From an uncultured Bacilli bacterium (GTDB taxonomy: Bacteria > Bacillota_I > Bacilli_A > RFN20 > CAG-826): a stretch of DNA of 17,471 nucleotides. The stretch lies in contig CAKPBC010000014.1 in the NCBI GenBank assembly GCA_934140155.1, positions 1 through 17,471 on the forward strand, written 5' to 3'. Below are positions 12,571 through 17,471 of this stretch, piece by piece; position 1 is the first letter of the stretch, and each line of letters begins with the position of its first letter. The notes below the pieces were generated by a model that did not search any database, was not told the DNA's origin, and saw only the letters and a list, made by a program, of their open reading frames with translations. Made by a program: the position numbers and the translations under genes.

Positions 12571-13665
12571 ATGGAAAATTTTTCTTATGTTCTTCCTAGT
12601 GTTGAGGTTGCTGAAACTGTTGATAATGACCTTATGAGATTAAAAGTTTTTGGTTGTCACGAAGGTATCAATGGTAATGGAACTGAATTTCCCAGAGAAG
12701 TGTTGGAAGAAAGTTATCATTCTTTTATTGACAAAACAGTTGTTGTTGTGATTGATGAAGATAATCTACCTTCTGGACACGCATACAATTTTACGACTCA
12801 TAAATTTAATGAAAAAGCAAGAAAACATATTGGTCACATTGTTGATGCTTATCCTTGTATAGTTACAGAGGATAATAAAATCATAAAGCTTAAAGATGGT
12901 GATTTATCAGAAATTGAAAAAGGTAACATTCCTGATGGTGAATATCGTATAATATGTGAACTTGTTTTAAACAAACAGTATGAGCCTGAAATATGTCAAT
13001 TACTATTAGAGCTACACGCAAAAGGTCAACTTAATTTTTCAATGGAGTGTTTGGCTGATTATTTTATTGATGATAATGGGATAAAACATTGTACAAAGAT
13101 TCATTTTACAGGACTTTGTATAGTTAAACGTCCAGCATTTATAAACTCTTATAGTATTGAAGTTAGTGAAAAAAAGGAGGAACAAAATTTGGATTTTGAA
13201 AAAATGTATCAAGAAGCTACTTCTAAGTTTGAAAAATTAGTAGCTGAAAAAGCCAACTTACAAACAGAATATGACAAAGTTGTTAATGATAAAGAAACTG
13301 TTGAGAATGAATTAAGAGAACAGGTTTGTCAATTAAAGACAACTATTGCTGAATTAGAAACACAGAATGATACTTTAAAGGTTTACAAAGAAAAGTTTGA
13401 AAATGCAGAAAAACTTGAACTTGGAAAAACTAGAAAAGAAAAGCTTTCAAAATATGGCAAGGTTGTTGAAAGTAATGAAGAACTTGCTGAATTAACACAA
13501 GAAGATTATTTAAGCAAACTTGAAAAAGCTGTTGATGCTTATGTACCTTCATCACAATTAACAAATGGTGTTGGTTCAGTTGCGATAGAAACTGCTTCTA
13601 TATGTGAAACAAAAGATAATAAAGAACAACTATTAAATATATTATCTGTTCTTGCACAGAAATAA
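12571..13665 (+). CDS. Prohead protease fused to scaffold domain
   Basis: This 364-residue protein combines a capsid-maturation protease (about residues 1-200) with a coiled-coil scaffold (about 205-320). The protease part has the family pattern VVVVIDEDNLPSGH, ARKHIGHIVDAYP, LNFSMEC and GLCIVKRPAF; candidate catalytic residues are His70 or His89 and Ser157. The Glu/Lys-rich heptad-like region from 208 to 285 is the scaffold, which should direct shell assembly and then be degraded. A TTG at 12559 is in frame but directly abuts the SD (AAAGGAG 12552-12558), so the ATG at 12571 is preferred. An in-frame ribosome site inside the gene is described separately. Confidence 0.8.
   Translation: MENFSYVLPSVEVAETVDNDLMRLKVFGCHEGINGNGTEFPREVLEESYHSFIDKTVVVVIDEDNLPSGHAYNFTTHKFNEKARKHIGHIVDAYPCIVTEDNKIIKLKDGDLSEIEKGNIPDGEYRIICELVLNKQYEPEICQLLLELHAKGQLNFSMECLADYFIDDNGIKHCTKIHFTGLCIVKRPAFINSYSIEVSEKKEEQNLDFEKMYQEATSKFEKLVAEKANLQTEYDKVVNDKETVENELREQVCQLKTTIAELETQNDTLKVYKEKFENAEKLELGKTRKEKLSKYGKVVESNEELAELTQEDYLSKLEKAVDAYVPSSQLTNGVGSVAIETASICETKDNKEQLLNILSVLAQK
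13189..13665 (+). CDS. Internal-start scaffold protein, in frame
   Basis: Inside the protease gene, AAAAAGGAGG (13171-13180) is followed after 8 nt by TTG at 13189, in the protease frame (codon 207). Initiation here would give a separate 158-residue scaffold made only of the coiled-coil region, beginning at the domain boundary. TTG starts with the same spacing are used by the first three operon genes. Lambda C/Nu3 is a known precedent for an internal-start scaffold within a protease gene. The ATG at 13204 is an alternative start but is less well placed. Confidence 0.65.
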   Translation: MDFEKMYQEATSKFEKLVAEKANLQTEYDKVVNDKETVENELREQVCQLKTTIAELETQNDTLKVYKEKFENAEKLELGKTRKEKLSKYGKVVESNEELAELTQEDYLSKLEKAVDAYVPSSQLTNGVGSVAIETASICETKDNKEQLLNILSVLAQK

Positions 13666-13682
13666 TATCAGGAGGTAAATTT

Positions 13683-14147
13683 ATGTTACAGAAAAGACGA
13701 GATTTAGGTTCTATTCCAGATGGTTTAGGAACTGTTGAAGAAAATATAAACAAAGGTTCTGCTGTTGTTAGAGTTATTAATGCCGATACTGGTGAAATTA
13801 CTTATAAACTTCCTAGTACTGCTGATGAAGCTAAAAACATTTATGGTTTTGTTACATTAAGAATTGATGATAAGTTAAGAACTGAAAAATTTTATGATCT
13901 TATTGAAGCTGGTTCAAAAGCTGTTTGTTATACATTAGTTAAAAATAATGAATGGGCTACTACAGAATTTGTCGGCACAGAAAGTACATTAAAATATGGT
14001 ACAAAACTTTCTGTTGGTTACGAAGGAAAGAACAAAGGTAAACTTATTGTTGCTAGTGGTTCAGACACAGCACTATTTGAAGTTGTTGGTTATACACCTG
14101 CTATGGGTGGTTATGAAGATCCACTTCTTACAGTTAAAGTATTATAA
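13683..14147 (+). CDS. Putative head decoration/stabilising protein
   Basis: This 154-residue protein lies between the protease-scaffold and the major capsid genes, where many siphophages encode a decoration protein that binds the expanded shell. The sequence is strand-rich and Gly/Lys/Glu-rich, with no membrane segment or coiled coil. It includes KGSAVVRVINADTGEITYKL, and ends ...YEDPLLTVKVL. I do not recognise a specific family, so the role rests on context. The ATG at 13683 follows CAGGAGG, 17 bp after the protease stop, and the capsid gene follows after 20 bp. Confidence 0.6.
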   Translation: MLQKRRDLGSIPDGLGTVEENINKGSAVVRVINADTGEITYKLPSTADEAKNIYGFVTLRIDDKLRTEKFYDLIEAGSKAVCYTLVKNNEWATTEFVGTESTLKYGTKLSVGYEGKNKGKLIVASGSDTALFEVVGYTPAMGGYEDPLLTVKVL

Positions 14148-14167
14148 TTAAAGGAGGACTTTCATTT

Positions 14168-15109
14168 ATGGAATTTAACGATATTATGGTTATTGCAGAA
14201 AAAATGGCTAATGGCAAAATCAATTCTGCAAATGCCGACGCAAAAAAAGCACAAAACATTATAGCCGAAATGATGAAAACAGAAGATGGACGAGTTCAAC
14301 TTGCAGAAATTATTGAGGTTAGTCTTGTTGATGCTTATAACAAATTTGATTTAGCACCTTATATTTTTGATAAGAAACATTTTGATTATGGAGATAAGCC
14401 AGTATTTAAAACACATAAAAAAGGTATCAAGGCTTATTGGAGTGCACCTAATTCATATATTCCAAAATCTGAAAATTATTCAACAGAAATTACAATGACT
14501 TTTGAAAGTCTTGGTGTTCGTCCTACTGCTTTATTTTCAGATTTAAAAACAGGTAGACTTGATTCTCTTGCTTCTCTTGTTGCTGATGGTCAAGAAGCTC
14601 TTATAAATGCTCTTTATGAAAAAGTTTATAAAGTTCTTGCACAGACATATAACGCAACAAAGAATACAGATAATTTTGCTACTACTAATGCTCTTAACAA
14701 AGATACACTTGAAAAAGCTATCAATCACGTTAGAAAGAAGGTTGGTGGTAATCCTGTTATAATTGGAGATTTTGATTTATGTACAATCATTGAAACTTTT
14801 GATGGTTATTCTGATAATCTTCACGTTCAGGATGAAATTAGACAGAATGGTTATTTAGGTACATACAAAGGTTGTCCTTTATATTACATTCCAGAAGTTC
14901 TTGATCCTGTTACACAGAAATCAATCGTTCCTACAGATAAACTCTTTGTTGTTGGTAGAAAGATTGGTAATATGGCTGATTATGGTACACCTGATACATT
15001 ACAAGAAACAAATGTTGATGATAAATCTTGGAGTTCAAGAACAGATATGGAAGTTGGTTTTGTTGTTACTAAACCAGAGGGATTATTTGTTATTGAAGTT
15101 ACAGATTAA
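14168..15109 (+). CDS. Major capsid protein, HK97-like
   Basis: This 313-residue protein is the likely main shell subunit. It has the right size and gene position, a polar helical N-terminus (about 1-50), a central E-loop-like region (YWSAPNSYIPKSENYSTEI, then TMTFESLGVRP), and a closing P-domain/A-domain pattern (VVGRKIGN...DMEVGFVVTKPEGLFVIEV) seen in HK97-fold capsids. The ATG at 14168 has a strong AAAGGAGG site with 9-nt spacing, suited to high expression. A GC-rich hairpin lies just after the gene. Whether the N-terminus is cleaved by the protease cannot be read here. Confidence 0.88.
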   Translation: MEFNDIMVIAEKMANGKINSANADAKKAQNIIAEMMKTEDGRVQLAEIIEVSLVDAYNKFDLAPYIFDKKHFDYGDKPVFKTHKKGIKAYWSAPNSYIPKSENYSTEITMTFESLGVRPTALFSDLKTGRLDSLASLVADGQEALINALYEKVYKVLAQTYNATKNTDNFATTNALNKDTLEKAINHVRKKVGGNPVIIGDFDLCTIIETFDGYSDNLHVQDEIRQNGYLGTYKGCPLYYIPEVLDPVTQKSIVPTDKLFVVGRKIGNMADYGTPDTLQETNVDDKSWSSRTDMEVGFVVTKPEGLFVIEVTD

Positions 15110-15129
15110 TAAATAACAAAAGTTCAAAT

Positions 15130-15157
15130 GTAGGGTTGCTTTTGATAGTAACCCTAC
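15130..15157 (+). terminator. Hairpin after the capsid gene, possible partial terminator
   Basis: GTAGGGTT (15130-15137) pairs perfectly with AACCCTAC (15150-15157), and three more pairs including one wobble leave a 6-base loop. The tail TTATTATTAATTA is only loosely T-rich. It would let some transcription pass while stabilising the abundant capsid mRNA. Confidence 0.6.
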
Positions 15158-15188
15158 TTATTATTAATTAAAAAAGGTAGGTAAAAAT

Positions 15189-15617
15189 ATGGCAAAAATT
15201 AATATTGAGAATATATCAAGAAATCCGTTTGATCTTAATCTAGATTTTGTTACACCTAGAAAAGTTGTTACTATTAAACCTAACGTTTCTTATGGACTTA
15301 CAGAAGATGAATACTCTTATCTTGTTACAAGTTGTCCTAACTTATTTACAAAAGGGTTTTTTAAAGTGAAGAACATTCCTGATGAACTTAAAAATGTTGA
15401 TGTTGTGGAAAGTTCTAATGTAATGACTGATAATGACATAGTAACACTTCTTGATTTACCACTAGCAAAATTTAAAAAAGAACTTTCTAAAATTGATTCT
15501 TTACCACTTATAAGAGATATTCATTCAAAAGCACTTGAACTTAACAAAACAGATAAGTATATGTCTGAAATCAATACAAAAATTGATATTCTTGCTGATG
15601 GTAGTTTATTAATATAA
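15189..15617 (+). CDS. Hypothetical head-region protein, 142 residues
   Basis: The family is not recognised. The N-terminal half is strand-like (INIENISRNPFDLNLDF, then TPRKVVTIKPNVSYGLT), and the C-terminal half is helical and charged (LPLAKFKKELSKIDSLPLIR, then MSEINTKIDIL). Small proteins directly after the capsid gene are often capsid accessories, or neck components in other phages. The ATG at 15189 has an imperfect SD (AAAGGTAGG), weaker than its neighbours. A hairpin 32 bp upstream separates it from the capsid gene, so it should be made at lower level. Confidence 0.65.
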   Translation: MAKINIENISRNPFDLNLDFVTPRKVVTIKPNVSYGLTEDEYSYLVTSCPNLFTKGFFKVKNIPDELKNVDVVESSNVMTDNDIVTLLDLPLAKFKKELSKIDSLPLIRDIHSKALELNKTDKYMSEINTKIDILADGSLLI

Positions 15618-15644
15618 TTTTATTAAAGTTGTGGGGGTATGTAA

Positions 15645-16112
15645 ATGACAAGTCTTAAAAGTATTCAAGCTATGATGTTGCCCTTAATACCTGATGATTA
15701 TAAAACTGATATTGAAACTGATATTGATTTATGTGTTTATGGTTCTAATCAAGCCAGTGTATTAATTAATAAACAATTCACAATTTTGAGTGAAAGAAAT
15801 ACAACTGATGATGGGAATGAAGTTGTTGAATATAGTATTGAAGAAGATCTTAATAGTTTTGAAATTTATTTATGTGCAATGTGTTCATATAAAGCTTATT
15901 TGATAAGATTGAAAGATGAATTTAATCGTGATGCTATTAACTTTAAAACCTTGACGTTCGAAATCAAGTCTTTGGAAAAACGACCAGAAGCAATTAACGA
16001 TTCTATATATTCAATAAATAAAGATATCAACTCTCTTGTAAGTCAAATAACAGGTTCTAACTCTCTTTGTGGTGTTGCTAAAATGTTTAGTAAAAATGGT
16101 TATTTTAACTAG
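15645..16112 (+). CDS. Putative head-tail adaptor protein
   Basis: This 155-residue, mainly helical protein sits where SPP1 gp15-type or HK97 gp6-type adaptors occur: after capsid genes and before the head-closure and tail-completion genes. It has an N-terminal helix pair (MTSLKSIQAMMLPLIPDDYK) and a middle helix (LNSFEIYLCAMCSYKAYLIR), as in adaptors that bind below the portal. No catalytic motif is visible. The SD is unusual: GGGGG at 15633-15637, 7 nt before ATG. The stop codon overlaps the AGGAGG of the next gene (ACTAGGAGG). Confidence 0.6.
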   Translation: MTSLKSIQAMMLPLIPDDYKTDIETDIDLCVYGSNQASVLINKQFTILSERNTTDDGNEVVEYSIEEDLNSFEIYLCAMCSYKAYLIRLKDEFNRDAINFKTLTFEIKSLEKRPEAINDSIYSINKDINSLVSQITGSNSLCGVAKMFSKNGYFN

Positions 16113-16126
16113 GAGGTAATTGTGGT

Positions 16127-16867
16127 ATGGCAAATAGAACTAGTAAAACCATTGGCAATGTAATTAAACAAGCAAGAATTAAGTATGAAGAACTTATGGA
16201 GAGTGAATATATTTCTGTTGCTATTAAGATTGATGGAAAAGAAACAAGAGGTCAAGCACAAGATGCTGATAGTACTTATTCTATGCAGGATAAAAATTCA
16301 AAATTAATGACTTGTATGTTAGATGTTCCTGTAAGACGTGGTTCGTATGTCGAAATGGAAGGTGACGAAAATACTTCTGATATACCTACTACTTCTGAAT
16401 TGACTTATATTGTTTCTGATGATAATCAAATTATTAAAACATTAAACAATCAAGGTCTTGTTGTTGATGGCTCGACAAATGTTGTTGATACCTATTCTAA
16501 TAAAGGTCTTGTAACTTCTATCCCAAATAGAACCCCAGTAGATTATTATTTTACTGTTTTATTTTTTAATTCTACAGCTCAAAGAAGAAGAAATGGTTAT
16601 GTTTATAATGATGATGGAGATATAATTACTAATCAACCTAATGTTATTCAAGAAATCCCTTGTTATGTTGAACGTATTGGTGCAAGAGAAAGACAAGTTG
16701 ATATTGGTATTGATCGTAATTCTGTAAATAAAATTATTACATTGTCAAAATATGATATACAAAAAAATGACATACTATATATTGGTAGTGATAGATATAA
16801 AATTACAGACATAGAAGAACTTGAAAAAGACTTTTTTTCTGCCTATATGACATATTACAGGGAGTGA
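16127..16867 (+). CDS. Putative head-closure (stopper) protein
   Basis: This 246-residue protein ends with a segment typical of head-closure or stopper proteins (SPP1 gp16 and HK97 gp9 type): NDILYIGSDRYKITDIEEL followed by an aromatic strand. A similar beta-rich pattern appears near residues 70-95 (RRGSYVEMEGD, then SELTYIVSDD), hinting at two barrel-like parts. In SPP1 the stopper keeps packaged DNA in the head before tail joining. The ATG at 16127 follows AGGAGG after 10 bases. The assignment rests on motif shape and gene order. Confidence 0.6.
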   Translation: MANRTSKTIGNVIKQARIKYEELMESEYISVAIKIDGKETRGQAQDADSTYSMQDKNSKLMTCMLDVPVRRGSYVEMEGDENTSDIPTTSELTYIVSDDNQIIKTLNNQGLVVDGSTNVVDTYSNKGLVTSIPNRTPVDYYFTVLFFNSTAQRRRNGYVYNDDGDIITNQPNVIQEIPCYVERIGARERQVDIGIDRNSVNKIITLSKYDIQKNDILYIGSDRYKITDIEELEKDFFSAYMTYYRE

Positions 16868-16871
16868 TTAT

Positions 16872-17456
16872 ATGGCATATTATGAAGTATTTGAGTTTGA
16901 TGAAACAGCTTTTATGCTTGAATTAGATAGTATATTTGAAGATGTTCATTATAATGCTCTTTATGATGCTATGAGTAGAGCTGATAAAGAAGTTTGGAAA
17001 GATATAAAGAGAGAAAAACAACAAGATTCGTCAGGTTATGGGTATAAAATAATGATTGATAGCTTGTATACTGAAAGTGTTCAGGCTTTTATAAAGGTTT
17101 TTGGTTCTGGTGTTAATTCTGCTGATAGTAGTATTAACCCTTATCTTGAAAAATATATGAAAAGTTCAGTATTTAATAAGAAAAGATCTAGTAATATGGA
17201 AGTCCATTATAGAGAAGAAACTTATGAAACTTATGATTGGAAAAATGATAGTCGTAAAATTGTTACAGCTAAAGGTAGTGGTAGAACTGGAATTATGGAT
17301 AACTTTCCATCTTCTAAACCTCATATAAATTATATAGAAGATATTATCAAAGCATACAGAGAAAGTTTTATGGAAGGTGCTACCAATCAAATTAAGTTTC
17401 TTGGAGCTGAATTTTCATTAGGTAAATATTTTAAAAAAACATTGAAAGAAATATAA
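16872..17456 (+). CDS. Putative tail-completion or neck protein
   Basis: This 194-residue protein is placed where HK97 gp10-like or SPP1 gp17-like proteins join tail and head. The start is mixed alpha/beta, with a helical segment LYDAMSRADKEVWKDIKREK. The middle is a Ser/Lys/Gly-rich region with RKIVTAKGSGRTGIMDNF, and the end is helical (FMEGATNQIKFLGAEF). There is no clear motif, so the name follows gene order only. The ATG at 16872 begins four bases after the preceding stop, with a moderate GGGAGTG site. Confidence 0.55.
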   Translation: MAYYEVFEFDETAFMLELDSIFEDVHYNALYDAMSRADKEVWKDIKREKQQDSSGYGYKIMIDSLYTESVQAFIKVFGSGVNSADSSINPYLEKYMKSSVFNKKRSSNMEVHYREETYETYDWKNDSRKIVTAKGSGRTGIMDNFPSSKPHINYIEDIIKAYRESFMEGATNQIKFLGAEFSLGKYFKKTLKEI

Positions 17457-17459
17457 AGC

Positions 17460-17471
17460 AAGGAGGTTTAC
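17460..17471 (+). promoter_or_regulatory. Ribosome site of the next, off-window gene
   Basis: AAGGAGG (17461-17467) follows the last stop codon and is a full Shine-Dalgarno sequence. The start codon should lie just past the window edge, so the structural operon continues, most likely into tail genes. Confidence 0.75.

Overview
The window is the left part of a temperate tailed-phage (or prophage) genome from a low-GC Firmicute, probably a Clostridia-like or other gut lineage. The evidence is the very AT-rich DNA with A-rich Shine-Dalgarno (SD) sites, near-consensus sigma-A promoters, a SleB-type cell-wall hydrolase, BRO/KilAC antirepressors and a head module in canonical order. Stops TAA, TAG and TGA are all used, so the standard bacterial code applies. 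Neither the host nor the phage can be named from sequence alone.

Layout. Positions 1-3000 hold no convincing large gene. They contain a leftward promoter at the window edge, repeats of a 13-bp motif, a phased CGTGGCTT cluster, and a leftward transcription unit (promoter 2253-2281, terminator 1284-1318). That unit carries a tRNA-Gln embedded in what looks like a large structured noncoding RNA. Two AT-only tandem arrays (period 7 and period 5) follow at 2741-2870. A leftward tyrosine integrase occupies 3004-3993. A divergent promoter region at 4029-4123 holds two perfect TTGACA-N17-TATAAT promoters, one for the integrase and one for everything to the right.

The rightward block begins with three overlapping genes that all start with TTG: a sigma-region-4-like regulator, an unknown protein, and a membrane-anchored SleB-like hydrolase. 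Next come a small unknown protein, two different KilAC-type antirepressors and a metallophosphoesterase. After a terminator comes the head module: putative small terminase, large terminase, portal, protease-scaffold, putative decoration protein, major capsid protein, a small unknown, adaptor, head-closure protein and tail-completion protein. The next gene begins just past the right edge, where only its SD is visible.

How it works together. The integrase and the rightward block are driven by back-to-back promoters. The repeated motif sits inside the integrase promoter, so one regulator could link integration control to sites 3 kb away. The terminases, portal, protease/scaffold and capsid proteins build and fill the head. 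The protease gene has an excellent in-frame internal ribosome site that should also produce a free scaffold protein. Hairpins after the phosphoesterase, portal and capsid genes probably adjust the amounts of each product.

The most interesting part is the roughly 960-nt leftward RNA. In several independent long stems the only non-Watson-Crick pairs are G-U on the minus strand (A-C on the plus strand), which points to selection on a minus-strand RNA structure. Its setting, a phage tRNA gene in a large noncoding stretch, resembles that of giant phage RNAs such as GOLLD and ROOL. Membership in either class is not shown.
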